Source: Parietaria judaica
Lineage: Eukaryota; Streptophyta; Magnoliopsida; Rosales; Urticaceae
Direction of reading: 5' to 3'
Length of the DNA: 64,000 bases
Assembly (NCBI GenBank): GCA_954871525.1
Contig: OX940862.1
Coordinates: 10,002,501-10,066,500 of the forward strand
Made by a program: the position numbers and the translations under genes. Numbering within the stretch: position 1 is the first letter of the stretch; each line of letters opens with the position of its first letter. The notes beneath the pieces were generated by a model, which saw nothing but the letters and a program-made list of their open reading frames with translations, did not search any database and was not told the DNA's origin. Of this stretch, positions 52,141 through 63,935 are shown in pieces.

Positions 52141-53120
52141 GGGTAAACTGCGGCTAATGTACCCAATGTTTGATTTTCTACGGATTATATACCCAATGTT
52201 TATTTTTAGCGGCTAATGTACCCAATGTTTGATCCGTTAGATATTTTTGGGTTTTCCGTCAGTTGACCGTTAGAGAGTTATCCTCCTCTATATGTACACT
52301 TTTTGTATTTTTGACATAACTCACTCATTTGTTGTCCAAATTTTATGCACGACCTATGGTTGGAAAGATAAGAGATATATCTACAACTTTGATGTTTTAA
52401 GTTTTGTAAAATAAGTTGTAAACAAATACGAAATTTCAAATATAACGTAAAATTGGACATTAGTTTAATGCAAAATATTTGTTTCGAGCAAATTTTAATA
52501 TACTTAATGAATTTTTATGATGAAACGTAAAAGAAAAAAATTGTAGATAAATGTTTTATCTTTCCAACGGGTGTTTATTTATAAATTTTTGACAAAAAAT
52601 GAGTGAGTTATGCCAAAAATATAAAAGATGTGATGTGAAATAATATTTCATATTTTTGGCATAACTCACTCGTTTTTTATCCAAAATTTATAAATAAACA
52701 CCCGTTGGAAAGATAAAACATTTATCTACAACTTTTTACTTTTACGTTTCATCATAAAAAGTCATTAAGTATATTAAAATTTGCTCGAAACAAATATTTT
52801 GCATTAAACTAATGTCCAGTTTTACGTTGTACTTGAAATTTCGTATTTTTTTAAAACTAATTTTACAAAACTTAAAACATTAAAGTTGTAGATCTATCTC
52901 TTATCTTTCCAACCATAGGTCGTGCATAAAATTTGGACAAAAAATGAGTGAGTTATGTCAAAAATACGAAAAGTGTACATATAACTCTCTAACGGTCAAC
53001 TGACGGAAAACCCAAAAAATCTAACGGATCAAACATTGAGTACATTAGCCGTCGAAAAAAAACATTGAGTACATAATCCGCAGAAAATCAAACATTGGGT
53101 ACATTAGCCGCAGTTTACCC
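52141..53120. mobile_element. Mutator-like foldback element, 980 bp, with 9 bp target duplication
   Basis: The two arms (52141 to about 52619 and about 52645 to 53120) are near-complete reverse complements. The ends are GGGTAAACTGCGGCTAATGT and its complement. Direct repeats TATTTAATA flank it at 52132-52140 and 53121-53129. A 9 bp duplication plus very long terminal inverted repeats is the pattern of non-autonomous Mutator (MULE) elements. No coding region. Confidence 0.88.
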
Positions 53121-53373
53121 TATTTAATATTTAAAATATACAGCCGGCCTCACTCTAGAAAAGTGCATTTTCTTTAATTTATTTTAATTGAATTTTGGGC
53201 TTATGATAAAACGGTATATCCAACAATATATATAGTTAAACACATGTCAACGTCTCCGTCTAATTCTCCAACGAATACAAGAAACCAACTCTCTCTCTCT
53301 CTTCGTCGTCTTCAATCTTTTCTTAAATCTCTCCAATCCCAGAAACGCCATACCCAATTCCGAAGAAACCAGA

Positions 53374-53379
<6 letters not shown>

Positions 53380-53413
<34 letters not shown>
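53380..53413 (+). repeat. CT microsatellite in the leader of the C2-NT gene
   Basis: About 17 CT units ending one base before the AATG start context; GA/CT leader repeats are common in plant 5' UTRs. The length could affect expression. Confidence 0.85.
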
Positions 53414-53414
<1 letters not shown>

Positions 53415-53416
<2 letters not shown>

Positions 53417-56355
53417 GGTGGTGAAGAACATGAGATGGCCCGCGTGGCCGCCGAGCCCGTCGAGGAAGCTCGAAACGTTTCTCGCGATCAGGGGCGTCGA
53501 CGGCTTGCCCTCGCGAAACGGCGGCGAAACGGCGAGGGCTCTCGCCGTGGAGGTCCAGTGGAAGGGCCAGCAAAAGGGTCTGGCTTTGGGGTCCCTGCGG
53601 CGATCGGCGAAGCGGAATCGGACCCAGGAGCGTTTCGCCGGCGAAGACGGCGTCGCGCGTTTCGAAACGGACGGCGAGTTTCGAAACGTCTGCGGTTTCG
53701 CTGGCCCCAAGGAGGGCCTGTTCTATCCGTGGGAGATTGCATTCACGGTTCACAACGTGAGTTAATTTTTTTTAATTAATTAAAATCAATCATAATTTAT
53801 TATTTTTGAAATCTTTGACTTTCGTTAAATAATGATTTCGCGTAATATTTTTTTGGGGTTTTTGTGATCAAGGTGTGAATAATACATTGCTGGTAGAATC
53901 AATGCGGCGATTATGTATAATTTTTTTTATAATATATAAATATTTAATTTGTTACTATATATTTTCGCAACAGATTTCTGGGTTTGATTTGATTGTTCTT
54001 GATAATCACTTTAATTAATTTTATATGAAAAATATTTTTTTGCCAATGATAGAAGCTAAAGAGGGTTTGACTTTTTTTTCCTCTTTGGCTCCAGTTTTGA
54101 CTGAAGATAATTAGCCTGAATTGGGTAAAGATTAATTTCATAAAATTACATGAATGGAAAAATATTAAATAAACATTAAATCTATGTGTAAAGCAAAAGA
54201 AGATGAAAATTAGAAATTTTGATAGTTTCAGCTCATATCTGAAATATTAATATTTACTACGAAGAATATGCTTTTGAATTTATTTTATTAAATTTGGCAT
54301 ATTCTTTGCCATATAATATTTTTCACTTTAATAATAATCAGCTTAAATTGATATTATTATTTCTAATTAGTGTAAACATTATTTGGATAATTTTGCTCAT
54401 ACATTTCTTTCTGAATTGATTAGGCTGTTCCTAAGGTTTCGAAGAACAAGGCTTCTGTTTTAGGAACCGCCTCGTTGGACCTTACGGAGTACGCTTCGGT
54501 TGCTGACGGGAAGGAGATTAGCGTTAAAATCCCGATTAACAGCCCTAATTACACGTCCGAATCTCACCCCTCGCTCGATGTAAGTGCCTTTGATTAGAAA
54601 AATAATTGAAATTAACGGACTGACCGCTTGCCCGATTCTTAGCTTGTTTCGATTCAATGCAGATTTTGATTAGCTTCGTGGAGATAAGAGCCGGTCAAGA
54701 GATCCCGGGGTCGGTGACAGAATCGGCGACAACGAGTCCTTTGACGTCCTGTTATTCGGGAACTCCGTCACCATCGAAAGATGAGGTCTCCGCTCTCAAG
54801 GCGGGTCTGAGAAAGGTGATGTCGTTCACGGATTTCATGTCTCGGAAAGGAAAGAGGGCGCTTGGTGAAGAGGACGGAAGCGATTCCGGTTATCCGCTGG
54901 ACTCAGATTCTCCCGAAGAGTCGGGTCCGCCGATGTCGATCGACCGGTCAGTCAGCTACGAGAGCTTGGCGTTGGCGAACTGCGCTCAAGGACTGAACGG
55001 CGGGGACGAGTCTTTGATTTACTACAGTCACCGTCGTAGGTCTGACGAGAGTCCCTCACAAATGGAGAACCCTAACTCTACCGTCGTGGAGGAGGTGGAG
55101 AAGCCGAGCTTGAAACAGAGGCTCTTGCCATGGAGGAAGAGGAAGCTGAACTTCCGGAAATCTCCGAAACCCAAAGGGGAGCCTCTGCTCAAAAAGCATT
55201 ACGGAGAAGAAGGTGGCGACGACATCGACTATGACCGGAGACAGCTCAGCTCGCCGGAAGAATCCAGTTTTTGGGTAATTTTCTTTCTCTTCATTGCGGC
55301 TTTCTAATTTAATTTAATTTTTGTAAAATAAATTCTGAGAAAGGTCATCTTTCTGGCAGTGGAATGGTTCGACCAACCGTTCGTCGTCGATCTCCGAGTT
55401 TGGAGACGATGGTTTCGTAGTTGGAAGTTGGGAGAACAAAGAGGTTACGAGCCGAGACGGGCTCATGAAGCTTCAGACGCAAGTCTTCTTCTCGGCCATT
55501 GACCAGAGAAGCGAACGCGCTGCTGGAGAGAGCGCGTGCACAGCCCTAGTCGCGGTCATCTCCGATTGGCTGCAACGCAACAGGCACGAAATGCCAGTCA
55601 GATCCGAGTTCGACGACCTAATCCGAGACGGGTCGTCGGAGTGGAGAAGTCTCTGCGACAACTCGGAGTACATAGTGCAGTTTCCTGACAAACACTTTGA
55701 CCTCGAGACAGTCCTGCAAGCCCAAGTCCGTCCTCTCGCCGTCGTTCCAGAGAAGTCGTTCATCGGTTTCTTCCGGCCCGAAGGCCTACAAGAAGGGGAG
55801 CTGGATTTTCTCCACGGTGCAATGTCGTTCGACAACATATGGGACGAGATCAGCAAATCGGCATCGGAGTTGCCTTCTGGCAATGATGTTCCGACGACGG
55901 TCTATATCGTTAGCTGGAACGACCACTTTTTTGTTTTAAAAGTGGAAAACGACGCCTACTACATCATTGACACCTTGGGCGAGAGGCTCTTCGAGGGCTG
56001 CAATCAGGCCTACGTTTTGAAATTCGACAAGGGCACAAAAATCCAGAGAGTACCGCCAAAAGAGGACAAGAAAACAGACTCGAAGGAAACAAACGACCTC
56101 CGAGACGGCAGCGAGAAGGAAGCCGAAGCGGTGTGCGTTGGAAAAGAGTGTTGCCGAGAGTACATAAAGAGTTTCTTGGCTGCGATTCCTCTGAGGGAAT
56201 TGCAGGTCGATCTCTCGAAGGGTAAAATGGCGACGTCGATCCATCACCGGTTGCAGATCGAGTTTCACTACACGGTGCCGGAGAAGGACGTCACCGAAGC
56301 TCCGGTGAAGGATGCCGGGGCTGCCGTTGCACCAATGGCATTGGCGGTTGCGTAG
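53415..56355 (+). CDS. C2 NT-type (EEIG1/EHBP1 N-terminal) domain protein
   Basis: Four exons: 53415-53756, 54424-54579, 54663-55274, 55360-56355; 701 residues, GT-AG, in frame. The N-terminal C2-NT domain (about residues 10-185) begins RWPAWPPSPSRKLETFLAIR, with VEVQWKGQQ, ALGSLRRSAKRNRT, PWEIAFTVHN, ASVLGTASLDLTEYAS and ILISFVEIRAGQ. A low-complexity Ser/acidic middle follows. The C-terminal half has a conserved plant domain with ESACTALVAVISDWLQRNRH, RSEFDDLIRDGSSEWRSLC, TVYIVSWNDHFFVLKVE and AYYIIDTLGERLFEGCNQAY. C2-NT domains are thought to bind membranes or to tether small GTPases and actin; the exact role here is unknown. The start is chosen at the ATG directly after the CT leader. An upstream frame from 53244 runs through the leader, but its residues look random. 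Confidence 0.92.
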
Positions 56356-57111
56356 TTTGTTCGGGTTTTGTTGATAGAAGAAACTGATGTTAGGAGTGTA
56401 CAGAGAGTTCACTAATCTCAGGTTGTAATACTAATTACATTAGAACCTAATTAAGATCTCACTAATGGCGGTCTTAAGTTTTCTTTTCTTAGGAAAGTTT
56501 TGTTATTTACGCCTTTATATGTTACCATTTCCCATTTCCAACTGAAATGGAAACTAAATTTGTAACTATATTGTTGCCAAATAAGATCAAATGTAAAGTA
56601 TTTTCAGTTTATTTTTCTTATTATATAACCTTATTCTAAATATTCTTTTCATGTGTTTAGTATTTTATTAGTTGTTTTAAAACTGATTATCTTGTCTTGT
56701 TTATTTTCATGATTCTATGTTCAATAGATGAAGATAATGTATCGTTAATTAATTTAATTTCTTACATGATTTGTTCTATTAACTAAATTTAATGAGTCAA
56801 AATAAATTAATTTGTCAATTAAAAGTACCACAATTAATTAATTGAATAATTGAGTCATAAACAATAAACATGTGTAAAAATCGGGTCTTGATTAATGTAA
56901 AATACCAAAATTACTTACAAAATCGATTAAGACACGAAACAGGAATTACTTCGAGCACACAATGTAGTACCCGAGAATTATCTCTTTAGTACTTCATAGT
57001 TCATATGAAACAAAATAAATATAAATTTATATTCAATATAAGTATTGGCCGAACCTAACCAAATAATGACCATTTAAAAAAGAAAAAATAATAAGAAAAT
57101 TAAAAAATTGG
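56356..57111. other. Intergenic DNA between two convergent genes
   Basis: The 3' UTRs of the C2-NT gene (plus) and the nucleotidase (minus) face each other across this AT-rich stretch. No other gene seen. Confidence 0.6.
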
Positions 57112-59489
57112 TCACTGCATGGCATTACTTGACCAGAGCTGAGAAACAAGCTTGACAAGCCCGGACATGGGTGCATCATTCTGCATAATATCACAAAATC
57201 TGAGTAAGAACACACATTCGTATCGAGATTTTAGTCGATTCAATTCCGAGATAATCATGTGTGCAAGCAACGCTTTTTGTGTTTTGTTTTGCGAGAACTA
57301 AAGTAGCATGTGAAATCATGCAGTATAATCACGGGATTTGAGTTAACTCACTAGGTAAACGATGTCAAAGGCGTCCCGGTAGCTCTCGAGAGAATTTTCA
57401 ATGTCGTCGTTCCTGAAAGAATTTCACTTTGAATTGTTCAGTAGTTTAAGACCCAAGGAACAGTACTCGATAATACACTCGATTATGATATGGACCGACC
57501 AACATAAGAAATTACACTCACAGGAAACCGACAGAAATCCTGGTCTCGTATTTCAAACCATCGGACATCCGAAGATCACCGAGGTGATCGCCTAGGAGGA
57601 TCACGTTGGTTCTCTCCTTCACTGATGTACTGCTATACCCCAGCTCGTCTTCAACACCGAATTGTTCGTGAAGAGGAACAGCCATCTCGAGAGCATGCTC
57701 GTTCTTATTAAGACTGTGAATCGTCTTCCCTGTTCAGAATAACGCGAGAGTTCACATGTGTTTGGACCAGAACTATATTTTATTTTGTGATGTATCTAGT
57801 TTTTACGTTCGAAAAACGGAAAAAATTACCATGATGTCATATGAATAGATACCTTTAAAAGCTATCAGTTTACCGCTCTCATCAAAAACCATCCGGTTCG
57901 AAACAATCCTCACGTTTCTGAAGGATCTGTGAAGCTTTTGCCTAAGGACCTGACACCGAGACCGAATAAGGGAAACTAAACAAAATTGCAAATCAAGATC
58001 CATGTATTTAAGTAAAGAGATGAATTATTAAGCAAACCTCCTCTATTACATCAGTGAGTCCCGCGGAAAATATAAGGATTGGAATGTCCTTTTCCTGTAA
58101 ATATGGCATTTCATTATTCTAATCAGACAATCAAAATCGACAATTCAATGAAGTTTCATAGTGAATCCCCTTTATTAATCAACGAACACATTAGAAAAGA
58201 AAGTCTTTCCTTCGAGAACAAGACCAAAATGCCCTCAATGACATTCAATAGAAAGTTTTCACTAATTATAACTTATATCAACCCTAACAATGAGCGCCTT
58301 ATACAGTCTTAGACACTCTTTGTTAAACCTTGACCTAAAATACCCCTAATCAAAGAAAGTACAGTTAACATACTCCCAACCGTATTTATTGACGGTAATT
58401 GCAACTAAACTAAATTTACCTCTAAGAGCTCGAAGAGTTCCTCAACACCTTCCCTTAAAGAAATTACCGAGTCAGCAACGGATTGCTTAATTGCATCATA
58501 TGTTAGGCCTCCTTCTATCAGAAGATTGTGTGTTTTTTCCCACCTGCATTTACGCTATTCGTAAACCGGAATGTTCTAAATCCATGAATGAAAGGTAATT
58601 TACTTAAGCTTGATTAAGTTCATAATTTGATGAAGGCCATAGCTTGAAAGAGAAATCGATAACATACATACCACTCTTCCATGAGCTTTGTCTTCTCTTC
58701 AACCGGAATCGTGGGCGAAAACTCTAGCGGATGATAATGGTAATACAAGTCCCTTCTTTTATCATCATACTCCGGATTCCCCTGTCGCAAAATGCCATGA
58801 CTACCTACGTTCGGAACGAGTCCGGCCGGTCAATTCATACATTTAGAATGACGCAAACAAGGATTTCGAGAGCTCACTAGATCCCCGACGTCCATTGACC
58901 CTGTACTTCGTCAGCGTGGCATCAAAATCCGCGATTACCTAGCCGCGATAAACGTAATTACAAACGATTAAAGGAAGAACCTTTCCTGTATTTTTCATTC
59001 TACAAGAGAACAATGTTGATGAAATGCGATCCCTTTTGTCATCAACAAGGAAAACTAAATCAAACCCACAAATTTGTTAGTCTTTTCAACAAATTTATCA
59101 AGTGAAATTCCAAAAAAAAAAAAAAAAAATCACAATCACAATCATAATCAAATTTACTTAACGCTGAACAGTGAATACCTAAAATGGAATGAGGCGAAAA
59201 GAAGAAGAGGAGGGCAAAATACCTGGAGTTTTTTGGGACCGGCCGTACGAAGAGAAGTGATTTTCTTGTCCAAAAGCTGAGGATCGGCGATTACGGCTTC
59301 GCATTGAGCACCAGAGACGCCATTCCTTGCCATTGCTCTACCATCAACATCGTTAATATTGATCAGGAACCAAACAGAAATGGGAGATTGAGGAGAAAGA
59401 AGAAACCTTGGAGTGGGAGAGTAATGGCGGTTGGTGAAGCTGAGGGATAGCGTTTTGGAGAAGAAGCTTTGGAGCTGCTTATTGCTCAT
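57112..59489 (-). CDS. HAD-superfamily pyrimidine 5'-nucleotidase (UMPH-1 / cN-III type)
   Basis: Nine exons on the minus strand: first exon ending at 59223, then 58878-58938, 58672-58804, 58420-58543, 58038-58094, 57853-57949, 57522-57729, 57352-57412, 57112-57180; all GT-AG. From the conserved ATG at 59333 the core is 306 residues. It removes phosphate from nucleoside monophosphates such as UMP/CMP. HAD motif I is VIADFDATLTKY (both Asp present), motif II LIFSAGLTD, the Lys motif is KTIHSLNKNEHAL, and motif IV is LLGDHLGDLRMSDG; family pieces include EEKTKLMEEWWEKTH, RQKLHRSFRNVRIVSNRMVF and NDAPMSGLVKLVSQLW. An in-frame extension back to an ATG at 59489 adds a Ser/Thr/Arg-rich stretch that looks like an organelle transit peptide. 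Inside it, an optional in-frame intron could run from GTTTCTTC to GATGGTAG just before the core. Confidence 0.93.
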
Positions 59490-59513
59490 CTCCCTCTCGC
59501 GCTCTATTATCAT

Positions 59514-59523
59514 TTTTTATTAT

Positions 59524-59554
<31 letters not shown>

Positions 59555-60015
59555 AACGTTTAAAAGTTCGCATGGAAGATAAAGCGTGCAATGGATTTGT
59601 CGATGGAGTTTACGTAAGTGTTTTTAAAAATTATTCCGATAGGTAAATTACAAACCGATGAGTTTATTGTAAAACCATTGGATATAAAGAATTTTTGTAA
59701 TAAAAATCAATATTTATTCAAATTTAAAAATAATATAACAATTTTATAAAAATATAATTAAAAGCAATTATGCCAATAATAGTTAACATACACCGGTTGC
59801 GCTCGTGAAAAAACATGTTTATCCATGGTATACCGTGGGCATGCAAAGGTTTCTAGAACTTTGTATATCTCTAACCGTGGAATGATTTATTAAGATGAAA
59901 TGCGCGGAAATGGTAGAAGACAAACATGATATTTTGTTGACGCAATCTACGAGATTTGATAAGAATAATCTAACTTCATAGAACATTCAACCAGATTAAA
60001 TATATTGTTTTTAAA
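59514..60015. other. Intergenic DNA, nucleotidase upstream region
   Basis: A TA run lies at about 59527-59554. No gene recognised. Confidence 0.5.
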
Positions 60016-60017
60016 TA

Positions 60018-60175
60018 CAGTAGAACCTCTATTAATTAATACCCGATAAATTAATAGTCGTGATTAAATAATATTTTTGTCCGATCCCGACTACACTAAC
60101 GTAGTTCAATTTTTACCTCGATAATATAATAAATTTCTCTGGTCTCAACCTTATTAATTTATAGAGGTTCAACTG
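60018..60175. mobile_element. Emigrant-like MITE (Tc1/mariner, pogo group)
   Basis: Terminal inverted repeats CAGTAGAACCTCTATTAATT and (reverse complement of the right end) CAGTTGAACCTCTATAAATT, 158 bp, flanked by TA on both sides. The end sequence matches the known Emigrant type, which is mobilised by Lemi/pogo transposases. Confidence 0.85.
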
Positions 60176-60177
60176 TA

Positions 60178-60984
60178 ATACTCCCTCTCTAAAATCCTAA
60201 AAAATATTTAATAAACTGCCCATACGACAAATGACGCCTCGATTGAAAATGATTGTTGAGGTACTATTTTGTTTTTTTATATACAAAAACAACAATCCGA
60301 TTCTTGACTTTTTGGGTTTGGTCAAAAGTCAATACATCAAAAAAGCCCGATCTAAGAAGAAAATCAACAGAAGTCCTTCAAGAGTCGAAGCCCAACAAGC
60401 CCATCGACGAGAATAAGGAGTCCCGTGAGCAGTCTCATTGTTCCTGGTTGATGAAGAACAAAGGATCTAGTAGACGAGGTAGGCGATGAAGAAGATAAGA
60501 TCCTATCGATTATGCAGATAATGAGAGCACATGATTCCATCGATGAGACCATCAGATGCCGGAGGAGACGAAGAGTTGATTCTAGCGACCATAATATAGT
60601 CTCGCCGCCTCACCTCCACGTGGCGGTGAGCTACATACTGAACTTACATCATGAATTCTTTTTTTATAATTACCACAAAAATTGTATATTTAGTAGGGCT
60701 TTTCATATTCTCACGTTTACTTTCTCCGCAGCGCATTATTTACTAATATTAAAATAAATATTTCGAGGGTTTGAAATTCCACTGGCATGACAACCTCAGT
60801 TAAGATAAGATAACATGATAATCGATTAAAAGTAATATATATTACCAATCACACATGTGACATTCAATTATAGAGAAATTGTTCAATAAAACATGGCGTA
60901 CGATAAAGTTGTTTATTCTAGTTCTAGAGAAGTTTATAACATGATGTTCGACAATAATTTAATAAGCTCCGACAAAAAAGTCAA
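60178..60984. other. Intergenic DNA with weak open frames
   Basis: 60220-60620 has short overlapping frames rich in Arg/Lys but no recognisable domain, good start or splice pattern. Probably a decayed element rather than a gene. Confidence 0.35.
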
Positions 60985-61440
60985 GGGTTAATGACGGCCA
61001 AATAATTCAAAGTTTGGTCAAAGAACACTCTGTGTACACAAAATCTAAAAGTAGTTGTAAAAATACCTAAACTCACATTTGAGGAGTTGATCACTCCATT
61101 CTCGTAACTCAGTTAACTTATCCGTTAACTCTGGCCATGCGGACAAACGTAGATTGCTGACGTAATAATATTTTGCCACGTGGACGAGCCCACATCAGCC
61201 TCATTTACGACAAAACAACGCATTGAACCCTAAATTAGGCTCGTCCATGTGGCAAAAAATTGCTATGTCAGAAATGCAGGTTTGTCCTCGTGGCCAGAGT
61301 TCACGGGTAAGTTAATTGCGTTACGAGAATGAAGTGGTCAATGCCCCAAATGTGACTTTGAGTACTTTTACCACTACTTTTAAACTTTGAGTATACGGAG
61401 AGTTCTTCGACCAAATTTTAGGTATTTTTACCGTCAGTCA
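60985..61440. mobile_element. Foldback MITE, about 456 bp
   Basis: Arms 60985-61190 and 61236-61440 are reverse complements with moderate divergence (shared: AATTTGGTC, TAAAAGTAGT, CATTCTCGTAAC, CTCTGGCCA, GCCACRTGGACGAGCC). Related ends recur at 63814 and 63921-64000 (GGGTTAATGACGGCAAGAAT). The target duplication is not resolved. Confidence 0.75.
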
Positions 61441-61535
61441 ATAAATCAATAAATCAATAAGGGAGGATTGGCGCATTATATTAAAAGTCGTCATTAACCT
61501 TGAGAGTCTCCTAAGCATTGTTTAATAATAAACGT

Positions 61536-61638
61536 GGTGCGCAATGGAAATTTAATAAATATGAACACACATATTTGACTGTTTATACTAATTTATATGT
61601 GTATTGGTTAATTATTAATTTAATTTCCATTGAGCACC
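61536..61638. repeat. Inverted repeat just upstream of the GDSL gene
   Basis: The left arm GGTGCGCAATGGAAATTTAA pairs with the right arm TTAATTTCCATTGAGCACC; about 103 bp in all. A tiny MITE or a promoter hairpin; it ends directly before an ATG at 61639 that is not the likely start. Confidence 0.6.
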
Positions 61639-61749
61639 ATGTTCAATCTTAAACTGAACATCTTCTTCTTTAAATTGAACACGATTCCCATTGAAAACAC
61701 CAACAGAAAATATCGAAATTTTCTCTCCAAAATCTCCTCAACACTGACC

Positions 61750-63389
61750 ATGAAACTGCTATTATTCCTTTCCCTTGTGATCATAAGCCAATGCGCTTTC
61801 GGAACACTAGCTCCGGAACCGACGGGACCGTACGATGCGATCTACAGCTTCGGCGACTCCATAAACGACATCGGAAATAGTATATATAATAATAAAGACT
61901 CTAACTTGCCAATGGCTAAGTACCCCTACGGGATGACCTTCTTCAATCAATCAACCGGCCGCGCCTCCGACGGACGCCTCATCGTCGATTTCCTCGGTAC
62001 ATTATTTCTCAAATATTCCGCGAATAATTTCAGAATTCCGTTTTTATTATTTCATGTTGGCCAATTGGCTATTGTTCTAATCTTTTTGGTTCATTATTAT
62101 GGATTAATTAGTTGCGGAATTCGGGTTGCCTATTATGCTTCCCTCCTTGGTGCTGACGGGTCTAATCAAGCAAAATAACCGTGGCGCCTACACTAAACTG
62201 TCGGTAAATTTTGCCTTCTTCGGAGCGACCGCAATTGACAATCCGAGCTCTACTATTGCGTCAAACGCCTCGCTAGGCGTCCAACTTGGCTGGTTCAAGC
62301 AGCTCAAACCATATGTTTGTCCCCCCGAAGGTTTGTTTATTGCAAATTCGAACTTGTTATTTTATATAAAAAGAAAAAAACCGTTCTTATCATGAAATGA
62401 TTTCTTCAACTTGCACACGAATATTGTTTCAGGCTGCGAGGGTTTCTTCTCGAAAACCTTGTTTCTCGTCGGCGAGATCGGCGTCAATGATTATAACTAC
62501 CATATAATCGAGGGAAAATCCTTGAATGAGCTTCAGAGTTTGGTCCCGTTAGTTGTCGAGGCAATAACCAACGCAGTCAGTGTACGTCACCTATTTCCTC
62601 GGGTCAATTCGAAATTAATATTTATTTATGTTTCAAGATTTATATTCTGAAATGTATAGTACTAATTCATGTAATAATATTTTTGTAATTTTGTGGCGGG
62701 TGAATTAAAATACTGTAACAGGCGTTGATCAAAGAAGGGGCGACTGAGCTTGTGGTGCCGGGTATCTTTCCGATGGGTTGCATGCCGGTTTACCTAACGA
62801 TATTTGAAAGCCAAAACAAGACTGATTACGACAATCTTGGGTGTTTGAAAGCTTACAATGCCTTTGCAAAAACTCATAATTCAGAGCTAAAATTTGCTCT
62901 GAAGGCGATGCGAAGCGAATACCCGAACGTCAGGATAATCTACGCCAACTTGTACGGTGCAGCGATGCAGTTCATCAACTCGCCCAAACGTTTCGGTAGA
63001 CTAAACAAGAAATTTGAATATATAGTATTAATTATTTTAAATATTACATTATGAAAGCTTGATCATGGGTTAACCCATATGTTTTTTTTTTAATTGTTTT
63101 TTTATTAGGATTTAGTAAGGACACTCTGTTCACAGCGTGCTGCGGAGGGGGCGGAAAATACAACTTTAATGAACTTGTGAGGTGTGGAATGGAGAATAGC
63201 ACGGTCTGCGAAGATCCGTCGATTTACCCAAACTACCCAAACTGGGACGGAGCTTACTTCACGGAAGCGGCATATCGAATTATTGCCAAGAGTCTGCTTT
63301 CAAACTTTACAACTCCACCTCTCGTCCCGAAGCCCGCTCCTCTAATTAGTGGCCGTGTTCCGGCGAAAGTTAACCTGAAGATAGAGTAG
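61750..63389 (+). CDS. GDSL esterase/lipase, secreted, with Tyr in place of the catalytic His
   Basis: Five exons: 61750-61996, 62112-62330, 62433-62581, 62722-62995, 63109-63389; 389 residues, GT-AG, in frame. The start is chosen where a signal peptide begins (MKLLLFLSLVIISQCAFG); an in-frame ATG at 61639 would bury it. Block I holds the nucleophile in YSFGDSINDIGN, block II NFAFFGATA, block III GEIGVNDYNY with the oxyanion Asn, and block V reads NWDGAYFTEAAYR. Relatives carry WDG-x-H-x-TEAAYR there, so the base His is Tyr while the neighbouring Asp is kept. Other family marks are VPGIFPMGCMP and FTACCGGGGKYNF. Six or more Cys fit secretion. Close to the Arabidopsis At1g28570-type clade. Either the enzyme is inactive or has changed chemistry, or it is a binding protein. 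Confidence 0.93.
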
Positions 63390-63478
63390 AACAAATTTCT
63401 CTCTTTATTTGGTTTGAGCTTTTCCTTTATAATCTATGGTCTGTGAATGAGATATTAATAATTAGGGCTCTTAAGGGT

Positions 63479-63681
63479 AATAGCCAAATTGAAACATAAG
63501 TTAGTAAAATAGCCAAATTTTGATTAATTTTGTAAACTAGCCAATTAACCATTTAAAAAATATTGGTTAATTTTGTAAACTAGCCAAATTAGAAATTCAC
63601 TTAAATGGTTAATTGGCTAGTTTACAAAATTAACTAAAGTTTGGCTATTTTGCTAAACTTATGTTTCAATTTGGCTATTTG
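63479..63681. mobile_element. Foldback MITE in the 3' flank of the GDSL gene
   Basis: The left arm AATAGCCAAATTGAAACATA and the right arm TATGTTTCAATTTGGCTATT are exact complements at the ends, and a second inner pair (TTTTGTAAACTAGCCAATTA) continues the hairpin. About 200 bp, non-coding. Confidence 0.75.
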
Positions 63682-63736
63682 GTGCAATTTCTCTAATAAT
63701 TATTGTAGTTTGATGGTAATATTTCTTTGGCAATAA

Positions 63737-63889
63737 GATCAGTTATGTCCATCCATATGACATAATGTACAGCTCGTGAAGAGCTGAAATAATAATAATA
63801 ATAATAATTGGGGTTAATGATGGCAAGAATACTCAAAGTTTTAATTATGTCCATCCATATGACATAATGTACAGCTCGTGAAGAGCTGA

Positions 63890-63922
<33 letters not shown>

Positions 63923-63935
63923 TGGGGTTAATGAC
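63737..63935. repeat. About 103 bp tandem duplication with AAT microsatellites
   Basis: TTATGTCCATCCATATGACA and the following AATGTACAGCTCGTGAAGAG occur twice, each time followed by an AAT run (about 63789-63810 and 63890-63922) and GGGGTTAATGA. Confidence 0.85.

Noticed and set aside
53488..53742. Arg-rich overlapping frames on both strands
   Set aside because: Shadows of the GC-rich first exon of the C2-NT gene.
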